A DNA stretch of 14,565 nucleotides, taken from NCBI GenBank assembly GCA_019314425.1, contig JAFCZI010000113.1, positions 1 through 14,565 on the forward strand, in the 5' to 3' direction. A program made the translations under genes and the position numbers. The notes beneath the pieces were generated by a model that had not been told where the DNA came from, searched no databases, and saw only the letters and a list, made by a program, of their open reading frames with translations. The stretch comes from Deltaproteobacteria bacterium (GTDB taxonomy: Bacteria > Desulfobacterota > DSM-4660 > Desulfatiglandales > Desulfatiglandaceae). How positions within the stretch are numbered: the first letter of the stretch is position 1; each line of letters opens with the position of its first letter. This document shows, piece by piece, positions 1-7,127 of this stretch.

Positions 1-497
1 GTGATGAAGATATCCGCCTTCTGAACGACCCCCAGGTAGGGGAGCGAGGGATGCCACAGGTCGTTGCAGATGAAGACCGCCATGGTAAAACCGTGCAGGG
101 TGAAGACCTGCACCTTTTTTCCGGAGGCAAAATATTTCCGTTCCTCGAAAACGCCATAGTTTGGCAGGTTAAGCTTGCGATAGGCAAAAAGAATATTTCC
201 GTCCACCGCCACCAGGGCAGCATTGTAAAAATTCATGGCCGGGGTTTCTTCAATGAACCCCACCACGACCGCCGTCCCTTGGGTGGCCTTTGCCAGGGCC
301 GTTATTTCCGGGGAATCCATCCTCAGGGCAGCTTCGTGGTATCGTTGTCCCACAAAATATCCGGTCAAGGCCAGTTCCGGAAAAACCGACAGATGCGCGC
401 CTTTTTCTGCGGCGTGACGGATTCTGGATATCACATCCTCAAGATTGGTTTTGAGGTCAAGCAGAACCGGATTTGTTTGATGAGCAATCACTTTCAT
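1..497 (-). CDS. Nitrilase/carbon-nitrogen hydrolase superfamily protein (partial, N-terminal 165 residues)
   Basis: Reading leftward from the ATG at 497 gives an open frame to the window edge, so the C-terminal part is missing. The fragment carries the whole nitrilase catalytic set: Glu41 in FPELALTGY, Lys108 in YRKLNLPNYG and the nucleophile Cys144 in FICNDLWHP. Enzymes of this superfamily hydrolyse nitriles or, much more often, carboxamides and carbamoyl compounds in the cytoplasm; CNDLWHP is typical of amidase-like branches. The start is backed by a purine-rich GGTGGGGTG just upstream and by the family's usual N-terminus (MKVIAHQTNP). It starts only 18 nt after the stop of the second methyltransferase and is the last visible gene of the six-gene operon. 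Because an asparagine synthase lies in the same operon, an amide substrate made within the pathway is plausible (inference). The exact substrate cannot be read from the fragment. Confidence 0.9.
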   Translation of the reverse strand, partial: MKVIAHQTNPVLLDLKTNLEDVISRIRHAAEKGAHLSVFPELALTGYFVGQRYHEAALRMDSPEITALAKATQGTAVVVGFIEETPAMNFYNAALVAVDGNILFAYRKLNLPNYGVFEERKYFASGKKVQVFTLHGFTMAVFICNDLWHPSLPYLGVVQKADIFI

Positions 498-515
498 TTT
501 GAATCACCCCACCCA

Positions 516-1694
516 CTAAAATAAAAAACATTTTCCCGTATTCTTGAGGGTGTGATCGTCCCTCATATAGTTCGGCTTGCTTCCATTGCGCATGATCACC
601 TCAAATCCCTCGGGATCATAGGTGTCCATTTTGTAATCAGGGGCTTTTTCGGGGCCGGTTTCGTGGCAGAGCTGGATGTGCCTTTCCAGCTTGGCAATGG
701 AGAAGGAGATTAATTCTTTCAAAAAGCCGAAGGAGTGCCGCATTTGGTGAAATCCGTACTTTTTCATGAGGGCGAATCCTTGCACGGCTTCTTCTTCCGC
801 TTTTTTATTCGGTTTTTCCTGACTGGTGGTGCATGCGGTCTGAATGGAAGGAAGGTCGAGCATTTGGTTGATTTTTTCCTGAAGCAGGTTGGCAATATTG
901 TGCGAAACAAGACCGAGATCAACCGCATAGTTTTTTTGGATATTGGCAATTGAAGGGAGTCCTGCATGGACAACGGTAATCCCTGGATTGATCAATTGTG
1001 CAAGGACGATGCCGAAGAGTCCCTCCGCATGGGTCAAAGTGACCAGACTCGACATGGAGTAAGGGCCTGACAGCCCCGCCATGGGCATGGTGGAAACGTA
1101 AACGGGAATGCCCTTGCGCACGCATGAGATGAAGGGATCTATCATGCTGTCAATAATGTTTAGCGGGCTGTTAATCAACGAAAACTGGACCGTCAGATTT
1201 CCTCTGGTATGGTGCACTTCTTCCGCTCGGGCGATGCCCTCGTCCGTTACCGTTGCAACATAGATTGGTTTGCTGCAATGCTCGATAATGGTGTCGATGA
1301 CCTTCACTTCCTGCCCCTTTAGCAAGACACCCCTTGCCATGAAATCAATGACATCGGCTTGTTCTGCGATCTTTGCTATTCGGGTCAGGTGTTCAAAGGT
1401 CGGTTCCACCAGGTCCCCGGTCTGATCGTCATAGACAAATGGGGCAGTCCCGCCGATGCCGAAGGCATTTTCCGGTATCCAGTATTGCGCTCTTTTGGGC
1501 GTCGTATTGAGGGCCTGCTCCACCAGCGGCCGCAAAACATGGAGATGCCCGGTGCTGTCGTCAAAAGCCGCCATGCCGGTCTCTTCAAAAATTTTTCTGA
1601 CCTCGCGGGAAGCGCACTTGACGCCGATTTCTTCCAGTACCCTGAGGGCGTCGTCATGTATTTTTTCCAGAAGATCGATGTTTATTAGATTCAT
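516..1694 (-). CDS. MttB-family (trimethylamine/betaine methyltransferase superfamily) protein, short form, copy 1
   Basis: This is a homologue of MttB/COG5598 methyltransferases, which move a methyl group from tri- or quaternary amines (trimethylamine, glycine betaine, carnitine) to a corrinoid protein. Diagnostic blocks shared with the second copy at 5661-6911 are IGGTAPFVYDD, CSKPIY, MPMAGLSGPY, THAEGLFGI and GLVSHN. There is no internal TAG, so it belongs to the non-pyrrolysine branch. It is about 392 residues, against roughly 470-490 for characterised members. It ends just after DDHTLKNTGK, so the usual C-terminal tail is absent. Two ATGs occur (1700 and 1694); GAGG abuts the first and sits 6 nt before the second, so 1694 is preferred. 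It lies 15 nt after the PhnP-like gene and 18 nt before the nitrilase gene. The stop is TAG, and readthrough would add only a few residues before TGA. Substrate unknown. Confidence 0.88.
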   Translation of the reverse strand: MNLINIDLLEKIHDDALRVLEEIGVKCASREVRKIFEETGMAAFDDSTGHLHVLRPLVEQALNTTPKRAQYWIPENAFGIGGTAPFVYDDQTGDLVEPTFEHLTRIAKIAEQADVIDFMARGVLLKGQEVKVIDTIIEHCSKPIYVATVTDEGIARAEEVHHTRGNLTVQFSLINSPLNIIDSMIDPFISCVRKGIPVYVSTMPMAGLSGPYSMSSLVTLTHAEGLFGIVLAQLINPGITVVHAGLPSIANIQKNYAVDLGLVSHNIANLLQEKINQMLDLPSIQTACTTSQEKPNKKAEEEAVQGFALMKKYGFHQMRHSFGFLKELISFSIAKLERHIQLCHETGPEKAPDYKMDTYDPEGFEVIMRNGSKPNYMRDDHTLKNTGKCFLF

Positions 1695-1709
1695 GTTCAT
1701 CCTCTCAAA

Positions 1710-2558
1710 CTAGATTGTAATACGCATCCCATCGTGTGCGAAGCGCATATTTTTCAAATTTTTCTCAATTGCCCTATAATCATCATAACCCCTGTTCCAG
1801 TACTCCTCCATATGAACAAAAAGGACCTGATCCGCTTTTAATCTCCGGGCAAGGGCAAGGGTTTCCTCAAATGTGTAAAGGGTGGTCCTCGATATATGGT
1901 TCTCAGGATATCTGAAACCATGTTTGAGGCCCTTCTCAAAGATCCCCGGCTGGATCACGAGGATGTTCGGATGTTTGACTTCATCCCTGTGCTCGGGAAA
2001 CGGCTTGATATCGCACGGTGCGTATACGATTTTCTTCCCCTTTTTTTCAAATATATAGACGAAAGCGGTTTGAGAACCGCGGTCTACGGGGATCGCTGTT
2101 ATTTCGGTTTGCCCTATCGTAGTTCTTCCATCAAACCCGATACATTCCACAAACCCCTGCTGCTCATAGAAATCGATAAGGGGGCCGTAAATCGTTTTGA
2201 GGTCGGTGATCCGATCTTTTAAGACTTGGGGGAGGAGCAGCCGGATGGTTTTTCCCCCGTAGGCTTCCCAGGTGCGAAAATCGAGCGTAATCTGCTCCAC
2301 GACCCTGAATCCTTCCACGTGGTCGGGATCCAGATGGGTAAACAGGAGATAATCAACCCGATCGATATTGGCCCGGTTCAATTGCCAGGCGATCTCCGCT
2401 GGTGCATCGATCAGGAGATTTTCATCATGGACGAAGATGGACGGCCCGGTTCTGGCGTAGGGCGCCCCCTTCTCTCTGGCTTCCCGGCAGACGCGGCATT
2501 TGCAGAGGGGTTTCGGAATCACCGTGCACCCCCCGGAACCCAGAACCGTAACATGCAT
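1710..2558 (-). CDS. PhnP-like metallo-beta-lactamase-fold hydrolase
   Basis: The 282-residue protein has the metallo-beta-lactamase fold of the PhnP type (cyclic phosphodiesterase and relatives). It begins MHVTVLGSGGCTVIPKP, followed by the CxCxxC cluster (Cys19, Cys21, Cys24) that in PhnP builds a structural zinc site. The metal motif reads H75-L-D77-P-D79-H80 rather than HxHxDH, so the second His is Asp. Asp183 (APCDIK) and His249 (FVHMEE) match later ligands, whereas the region expected to hold the middle His reads PVDRGSQ. Whether it binds two metals as usual is therefore open. PhnP acts on phosphoribosyl cyclic phosphate, but no other phn gene is visible, so a phosphonate role is not supported. 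A strong AGAGGGG ribosome site lies 8 nt before the ATG. It starts 17 nt after the FAD oxidoreductase gene, which suggests co-transcription. Confidence 0.88.
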   Translation of the reverse strand: MHVTVLGSGGCTVIPKPLCKCRVCREAREKGAPYARTGPSIFVHDENLLIDAPAEIAWQLNRANIDRVDYLLFTHLDPDHVEGFRVVEQITLDFRTWEAYGGKTIRLLLPQVLKDRITDLKTIYGPLIDFYEQQGFVECIGFDGRTTIGQTEITAIPVDRGSQTAFVYIFEKKGKKIVYAPCDIKPFPEHRDEVKHPNILVIQPGIFEKGLKHGFRYPENHISRTTLYTFEETLALARRLKADQVLFVHMEEYWNRGYDDYRAIEKNLKNMRFAHDGMRITI

Positions 2559-2575
2559 GGATCAAGCCCCTCTGT

Positions 2576-3907
2576 TTAGCTCCAGGGAAAAGGACTGTGA
2601 CTGACCGGATGCAGTTCGCCCTTTTGGTAACGGGTGAAGCGAAAGGGCTCAAGCAACGCCTGTTTCTCCCCCAAGACCTCCTTGGCCACCAGCTTTCCCA
2701 CGCCGATCATTTTATAGCCGTGGTTGGAATCGAGAATAAAATAGCAATTCTGCTTCATGGTGTCAAAAATGGGAAAACTGTCAGGCGTAAAACAGCCTAA
2801 TCCGCCGGAAGGTTCGTTTTTGTACATCCGGTATTGGTCTTCATACCGCTTCTGGCAATGGGCCAGGGCGGAGGTCCACATATGCACAAATTCGGGGGTA
2901 ACCGTAAAGTCCGGTGAATTGATGCCGTAGGGATCCACTTTAACGTCTCCCGTGACGGTGTAGGGCGCTGCCCCGCCCTGAACCCCGCCGAAATTGAAGT
3001 CAGGCTTGTAATAAATGCCCCACATCTCGTCCGTGATCAGTGATCCGTCCTCGCTGGAGTAAAGGGGCGCTTCCGAATCCACATGAATCACCGGTGGCAT
3101 TTCGCCCCGGTTGTTCATGGCATAGGCGGGATCCACCCCAAGGGTGCCCTCCACCAGGCACAGGTAGGTCCACATCTGATTTCCGGAATGCAGAATGCCG
3201 TCGGGTCCCATGATGTCGACTTCATTGGGAAGGCCCAGCATATCCCACAAACCTTTGGCCCAGGGGCCGGGACCGGCGATGACCCAGTCGCACTGAATAT
3301 CGCCCTTTGATGTCTGAACGGCAGTCACGGAATCCTTATCGGTCTTGAACCCGGTGACGGAAACTCCGGTCAATATTCGGACCCCGAGGGCTTCGGCCTT
3401 GTCCGCCAGCCGGTAGAGGGATTTCATCTGGTTGGCATACCCGCCTTTTTTTTCATGCAAAATGGAGGTAATGCCCTTGGCGTGCCAATCGTCAAAGATG
3501 TTTTCCCGCATATAGTTGAGGCAGTCTTTTTCCCCTTCGATAAAAGTCGATTCGTAACCGATATTTTTCTGTTGTTGATAAATTTGAGTCACATCTTCAT
3601 GCATGGATTCCGGAGATATCTGCATGTACCCCACCGGATGAAAACCGTAGCTTTCGGTATCTTCTTCCCATGCGCGAACGCTGTGGGCCATGAGTTCCCG
3701 CATGGCCGGTTGAAAATAGTTGTTGCGGATGATGCCGCAGGCGATGCCCGATGCACCGGCCCCGATGGCCGTTTTATCGATGACCAGGATATCTTTTCCG
3801 CTGCCGGTTTTTTTCTGCTTTAATTCCTGTGCCAGGTGCCAGGCGGTGCTGAGGCCATGGATGCCGGCCCCGATGATAATATATTGGGAATGGGTTGGAA
3901 TTGCCAT
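2576..3907 (-). CDS. DAO-family FAD-dependent oxidoreductase (sarcosine/dimethylglycine/glycine oxidase-like)
   Basis: The 443-residue flavoprotein opens with a dinucleotide-binding fold, YIIIGAGIHGLSTAWHLA (GxGxxG at residues 13-18), and an acidic/lysine strand end (VIDKTAIGAGASG). These are typical of the DAO superfamily, which oxidises the C-N bond of amino acids and N-methyl amines such as sarcosine and dimethylglycine. The C-terminus, FRFTRYQKGELHPVSHSPFPWS, resembles a distinct DAO-family branch. No membrane segment or export signal is apparent, so it is probably cytoplasmic. AGGAG lies 8 nt before the ATG. The operon places it between asparagine synthase and a PhnP-like hydrolase, with two methyltransferases nearby. 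Oxidative demethylation of a secondary or tertiary amine left by methyl transfer would fit (inference). The substrate is not predictable from the sequence alone. Confidence 0.9.
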   Translation of the reverse strand: MAIPTHSQYIIIGAGIHGLSTAWHLAQELKQKKTGSGKDILVIDKTAIGAGASGIACGIIRNNYFQPAMRELMAHSVRAWEEDTESYGFHPVGYMQISPESMHEDVTQIYQQQKNIGYESTFIEGEKDCLNYMRENIFDDWHAKGITSILHEKKGGYANQMKSLYRLADKAEALGVRILTGVSVTGFKTDKDSVTAVQTSKGDIQCDWVIAGPGPWAKGLWDMLGLPNEVDIMGPDGILHSGNQMWTYLCLVEGTLGVDPAYAMNNRGEMPPVIHVDSEAPLYSSEDGSLITDEMWGIYYKPDFNFGGVQGGAAPYTVTGDVKVDPYGINSPDFTVTPEFVHMWTSALAHCQKRYEDQYRMYKNEPSGGLGCFTPDSFPIFDTMKQNCYFILDSNHGYKMIGVGKLVAKEVLGEKQALLEPFRFTRYQKGELHPVSHSPFPWS

Positions 3908-3921
3908 TTTTCGTGACTCCT

Positions 3922-3959
3922 AAAAAAACATGCCCGAAACCAAAAAAAACGGTCCGGGC
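3922..3959 (-). terminator. Possible intrinsic terminator or attenuator between asnB and the FAD oxidoreductase
   Basis: On the minus strand GCCCGGACC can pair with GGTTTCGGGC around a T-rich loop. The stem is 5 bp plus 3 bp with a small internal mismatch. It is followed by ATGTTTTTTT and then directly by the AGGAG ribosome site of the next gene. The stem is modest and lies inside an apparent operon, so partial termination or an mRNA boundary is more likely than a full stop. Confidence 0.4.
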
Positions 3960-3978
3960 CAATTGTATTGAAATGGTT

Positions 3979-5601
3979 TTAAGCGGCTTTGGCCTTTTTT
4001 GCCTCCTCGGTTTCACCGGACAGGTCGTGTTTCAGGTCTCCGTCAACGGTTCCCTTCACGTGTTCCCGTTCTTCGGCGAAATCAAAGCCGGTCCAGATGC
4101 CGATGGAACCCAGGATGGATTTCTGTGGATGAAATTCCCTGAAAATCTTGAAATAATAAGCTGCTTCCCTGCTGTTAATCACTGCGTCCGGGTTTTCAGC
4201 TTTGATCTGGAGGTATTCGTCTTCGGTCATGGCCGCTTCCGCCATCTGCTCTCCGACACTTTCACAGCCAGCTCCCTGGGTATATTGAACTTTGTACCGC
4301 CACAGAATTTCCTCCGGGAGATAGTGGGTGTTTTCAAAGGCTTTTCGAAGGATCCACTTCTCAATTTTGGCGCCGTTGTGCTCGCGGATTTTCAGTTCAG
4401 GCGGTATTTTCATGGATAGATCCACCATGTGGACGTCAAAAAAAGGCACGCGAAGTTCCAGGCTGAAAAGCATGCCCATGCGGTCGGCCCGTTGCAGGTT
4501 AATGTTGTGCACATTTCCGATGCAGCGGCGCGCTTCCAGATTCAATTTGTCAAAGGGAAAATGTTTCATGTAATGATAGCCCGTAAACAACTCATCGGCC
4601 CCCTCGCCGGTGAGCACCACGGTTACGAATTCGGCGGCCAGTTTGCAGGTGAAATAGCAGGGCACGGCACAGCGCACCAGAGACGGATCATAGGTCTCCA
4701 GTTTCTGGATGACCGTGGGCAGGGCTTCGTGGTACTCTGCTTCGGTGAAAATCAGTTCGTGGTGGTTGCATCCGATATGTTTCGCCGCGATTCGAGAAGC
4801 TTTTACATCATCGCTCAAATCCCCGTTTTCATCCCGCATGCCCACCACGAAGGTATGGAGGTTGGGAATCTCATCGGCGGCGATAGCCGCCACCAAGCTG
4901 CTGTCCAGTCCGCCGCTGCAAAAGGCGCCCACCGGGATCTCGGGGTCCGCCAGCAGACGGTCTTTCACCGCCTTTATAAATGTGGTTTTAATTATCTCAC
5001 AGGTTTCATCCACGTCCGTCAGAATGTGCTCCTGAATTTCAGGAATGGTGTAAAATTTGACGAACCCTTCTCCGGGCGTGTAGTAGTGACCCGCTGGAAA
5101 CTCATGGACTTCCGCCACACCCGCCAGGGTCATGGCCCCCAACTCAGAGGTAAAATAGAGGTTTCCATCTTGATAGCCGTAATAAAGCGGTTTGATGCCG
5201 ATGGGATCCCGCGCCAGCATGAAGTCATTCCCCTCAAAAATGGCAAAGGCGAACATGCCCTCAAGTTGTTTGACGCACTCCGGTCCGTGCTTCTTGTAAA
5301 GGTTTAGGATTACTTCCGTATCCGACTGAGTGGTAAACCTGAAAGCGCCGTTTAAACGTTTTTTTAATGAACGAAAATTGTAGATTTCCCCATTGCACAC
5401 AATGCCGCAGTTTCCATCATCGGCCAAAATGGGTTGGTGACCGGAAGCAACATCCACAATGGACAACCGGGTGTGACCCACCACACCATTTTTGTGTTCG
5501 TGAATTCCCCGATCATTGGGGCCCCGATGAGAAAGGGCATCCAGCATTTTATTGATGATTCTTGTATCCTTGACTCCAAAACATCCAGCAATGCCACACA
5601 T
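3979..5601 (-). CDS. asnB: Asparagine synthase (glutamine-hydrolysing), AsnB family
   Basis: This class II glutamine amidotransferase is fused to an asparagine synthase domain, 540 residues, close to the family's usual length. The mature N-terminus MCGIAGCFG puts the nucleophile at Cys2, followed by LSHRGPND, RLSIVD, NGEIYN (70-75) and SDTE. The synthase half carries the ATP pyrophosphatase loop SGGLDSS (229-235) and TGEGADELFTGY. AsnB activates a carboxylate with ATP and amidates it with ammonia from glutamine; aspartate is the classic acceptor. Here the enzyme sits between a methyltransferase and an FAD oxidase, so a non-aspartate carboxylate in the pathway is possible (inference). An ATG at 5619 is in frame, but the ribosome site lies downstream of it, and starting there would bury the catalytic cysteine. 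The tail after about residue 500 is rich in Lys, Glu and Ala. Confidence 0.93.
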   Translation of the reverse strand: MCGIAGCFGVKDTRIINKMLDALSHRGPNDRGIHEHKNGVVGHTRLSIVDVASGHQPILADDGNCGIVCNGEIYNFRSLKKRLNGAFRFTTQSDTEVILNLYKKHGPECVKQLEGMFAFAIFEGNDFMLARDPIGIKPLYYGYQDGNLYFTSELGAMTLAGVAEVHEFPAGHYYTPGEGFVKFYTIPEIQEHILTDVDETCEIIKTTFIKAVKDRLLADPEIPVGAFCSGGLDSSLVAAIAADEIPNLHTFVVGMRDENGDLSDDVKASRIAAKHIGCNHHELIFTEAEYHEALPTVIQKLETYDPSLVRCAVPCYFTCKLAAEFVTVVLTGEGADELFTGYHYMKHFPFDKLNLEARRCIGNVHNINLQRADRMGMLFSLELRVPFFDVHMVDLSMKIPPELKIREHNGAKIEKWILRKAFENTHYLPEEILWRYKVQYTQGAGCESVGEQMAEAAMTEDEYLQIKAENPDAVINSREAAYYFKIFREFHPQKSILGSIGIWTGFDFAEEREHVKGTVDGDLKHDLSGETEEAKKAKAA

Positions 5602-5610
5602 AATGAATAT

Positions 5611-5616
5611 CTCCTT
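5611..5616 (-). promoter_or_regulatory. Ribosome binding site that fixes the asnB start
   Basis: AAGGAG on the minus strand lies 9 nt before the ATG at 5601. This ATG gives Met-Cys-Gly-Ile, which exposes Cys2 after Met removal, as the amidotransferase chemistry requires. The upstream in-frame ATG at 5619 would place this site inside the coding region. Confidence 0.75.
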
Positions 5617-5660
5617 CAAAAGTCCTGCACGATATGCGTATATTATTTTTTCCAGTTCCC

Positions 5661-6911
5661 TTAATGGACGAAGATCTTACCCAGATTCGCGGTGGTCAGC
5701 GCATCCTCCATATACATCCCCAAGCCGATACGGCGAATAGATTCCATTCCCCCGTCGTCATAGACCACGTTTTCCACTTCAGGCGCATCTTCCGGCGTCA
5801 CGGTTTCCGAAATTTCAATGGCTTTTTCAAGTTTTTCAAATGAAAAATCGATCAGGTAGCGTAGGAAGGCAAAGGGGTGGCGAATCATGTGAAAGCCGTA
5901 TTTCAAACACAGGGCCTGCCCCATCTTGGCGTCTTCATAAGCGCGGTCCGTGAGGTGCTCTTCATGGGTGGTGCCGGCACTCTGAAAAGTGGGCAGATCC
6001 AACATGAGGTTGAGGTGCGTCATGAGCAGGTTCAGATAATTGTGGCTCACCAGGCCGTAATTGGGGTTGTATTCAATGCTGGGGTCCGCAATGGTGGGAT
6101 AGCCCGCATGAACGCAGGTGACGCCGGGATTCAGTAGCTGGGCCGCGCAAATACCGAACAAAACCTCTGCATGGGTCATGGAAAGCACGCCGTTATAGCA
6201 GTAAGGTGCGCTGATGCCAGCCATTGGCATGGCCGAAATGAATGTAGGAAGTCCGGATTTGACCACGTTTACGAAATTTTCGGAGAAATTTTCGTTCACT
6301 TCCAGGGGCGGTCGCGTCAGGCAGAACACGATCATGATGTTCTTTCTTTCTTCATAAATTTCAAGGGCCCGGACCAATGCCTTGTCCGACGTCACGGCGA
6401 AATAGAGGGGCTTCGAACAGGTTTCCGCCATGAGGGTCATCTGTTCTACTTCATCCTTCAGTTTGATGCCGCGTCCCATGCCGCCCACCGGACCACTCTT
6501 CTGGGCGATTCGGGCAATACGGGCCGCATGTTCGGCGGTGGGGAAAATACCCCCCTGGCCTTTCTTGTCGTCATAAACATAAGGGGCCGTGCCTCCGATG
6601 AAAAAGCTCTTAAGGGGAACAAAAAACTCATTCACCCCGGGGGTGGTTTTAAGACATTGCTCCACCAGGTCACCCATGAGATAAATTCGATCTTCGTAAA
6701 CGGCGGCCAGCCCTTCTGCTTCAAGCTTTTTAAAGACCTGCTGCATGTCCGGCTGTTTGCATCCCACGCCCAGGTTTTCCAGTATCCACAACGCGTCCTG
6801 ATGGGAACGCATCAGCATTTCTACAACCGATTCGCCCAGTATGGACGTTGATTTTTTTACTTGCGCGTCGTTCAAAAATTTCTCCTCATCTAAAAAATTG
6901 AGGCCCGACAT
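5661..6911 (-). CDS. MttB-family (trimethylamine/betaine methyltransferase superfamily) protein, short form, copy 2
   Basis: This is the first structural gene of the operon, 416 residues, and a paralogue of the gene at 516-1694. Shared blocks are IGGTAPYVYDD, CSKPLY, MPMAGISAPY, THAEVLFGI, NPGVTCVHAG and GLVSHN. It belongs to the MttB/COG5598 superfamily of corrinoid-linked amine methyltransferases and lacks an internal TAG; its stop is TAA. Like its partner it ends early (MEDALTTANLGKIFVH), lacking the C-terminal tail of typical members. The frame is open upstream to a TTG at 6932 and an ATG at 6929. Only the ATG at 6911 has a well-placed ribosome site (GAGGA, 9 nt before), so it is chosen. 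The gene lies behind a good promoter and palindromic operator-like sites. Two paralogues in one operon might form a heteromer or act on two methylation states (inference). Confidence 0.88.
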   Translation of the reverse strand: MSGLNFLDEEKFLNDAQVKKSTSILGESVVEMLMRSHQDALWILENLGVGCKQPDMQQVFKKLEAEGLAAVYEDRIYLMGDLVEQCLKTTPGVNEFFVPLKSFFIGGTAPYVYDDKKGQGGIFPTAEHAARIARIAQKSGPVGGMGRGIKLKDEVEQMTLMAETCSKPLYFAVTSDKALVRALEIYEERKNIMIVFCLTRPPLEVNENFSENFVNVVKSGLPTFISAMPMAGISAPYCYNGVLSMTHAEVLFGICAAQLLNPGVTCVHAGYPTIADPSIEYNPNYGLVSHNYLNLLMTHLNLMLDLPTFQSAGTTHEEHLTDRAYEDAKMGQALCLKYGFHMIRHPFAFLRYLIDFSFEKLEKAIEISETVTPEDAPEVENVVYDDGGMESIRRIGLGMYMEDALTTANLGKIFVH

Positions 6912-6934
6912 TGGACCTGTTCCTCGCATCAATT

Positions 6935-6956
6935 GGGTGATTCGTTAAAATCACCC
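6935..6956. promoter_or_regulatory. Perfect 8-bp inverted repeat in the operon leader
   Basis: GGGTGATT, a six-base spacer, then AATCACCC: both arms match exactly. It sits between the promoter at 7042-7070 and the ribosome site of the first methyltransferase gene. It could be an RNA hairpin that tunes translation or a second protein-binding site. It lacks a T-tract, so it is not a normal terminator. Confidence 0.45.
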
Positions 6957-6988
6957 TAAAAATAAGTTTCATATCGCTAATTGCTTGA

Positions 6989-7000
6989 TTTGATATCACA
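6989..7000. promoter_or_regulatory. Possible second operator copy (TTTGA-TA-TCACA)
   Basis: TTTGATATCACA matches the TTTGA-nn-TCA pattern of the palindrome at 7029-7040 and lies exactly 40 bp downstream of it in transcription direction. That is close to a whole number of helical turns, so both would face the same side of the DNA. The inference rests only on this match. Confidence 0.3.
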
Positions 7001-7020
7001 CCATAAAGTATATTGTTATT

Positions 7021-7040
7021 TCAAATCATTTGAGCTCAAA
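7021..7040. promoter_or_regulatory. Palindromic operator candidate at the transcription start
   Basis: Two overlapping perfect palindromes occur: TCAAAT-C-ATTTGA (7021-7033) and TTTGAGCTCAAA (7029-7040). Together they give three alternating TCAAA/TTTGA half-sites. They sit immediately downstream of the -10 box, over the expected transcription start, where a bound repressor would block initiation. The MarR-family gene just upstream is the obvious candidate binder; this is inference from position and symmetry. Confidence 0.5.
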
Positions 7041-7041
7041 C

Positions 7042-7070
7042 TATATAATACAAGCGAAATGCTTTGTCAA
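7042..7070 (-). promoter_or_regulatory. Sigma70-type promoter for the methyltransferase operon
   Basis: The minus strand reads TTGACA (7070-7065, a perfect -35 match), a 17-bp spacer, then TATATA (7047-7042). It lies in an AT-rich stretch between the MarR gene and the first methyltransferase gene, with a predicted start near 7035 and a leader of about 125 nt. Confidence 0.65.
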
Positions 7071-7127
7071 GGGGGAGGGATTTTCATTAGGGGAAAGGGC
7101 CGAAAAAAACAAAGGCGTCATTTGCGG

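Noticed and set aside
516..518. TAG stop of the first methyltransferase gene as a pyrrolysine codon
   Set aside because: MttB proteins can carry pyrrolysine, but at an internal site. Here readthrough adds only Trp-Val-Gly before a TGA, and the partner gene ends in TAA.
4429..5307. 292-residue open frame on the plus strand
   Set aside because: Antisense to asnB, with no recognisable domain and no supporting ribosome site.
6171..6851. 226-residue open frame on the plus strand
   Set aside because: Antisense to the second MttB-family gene, which has strong motifs.
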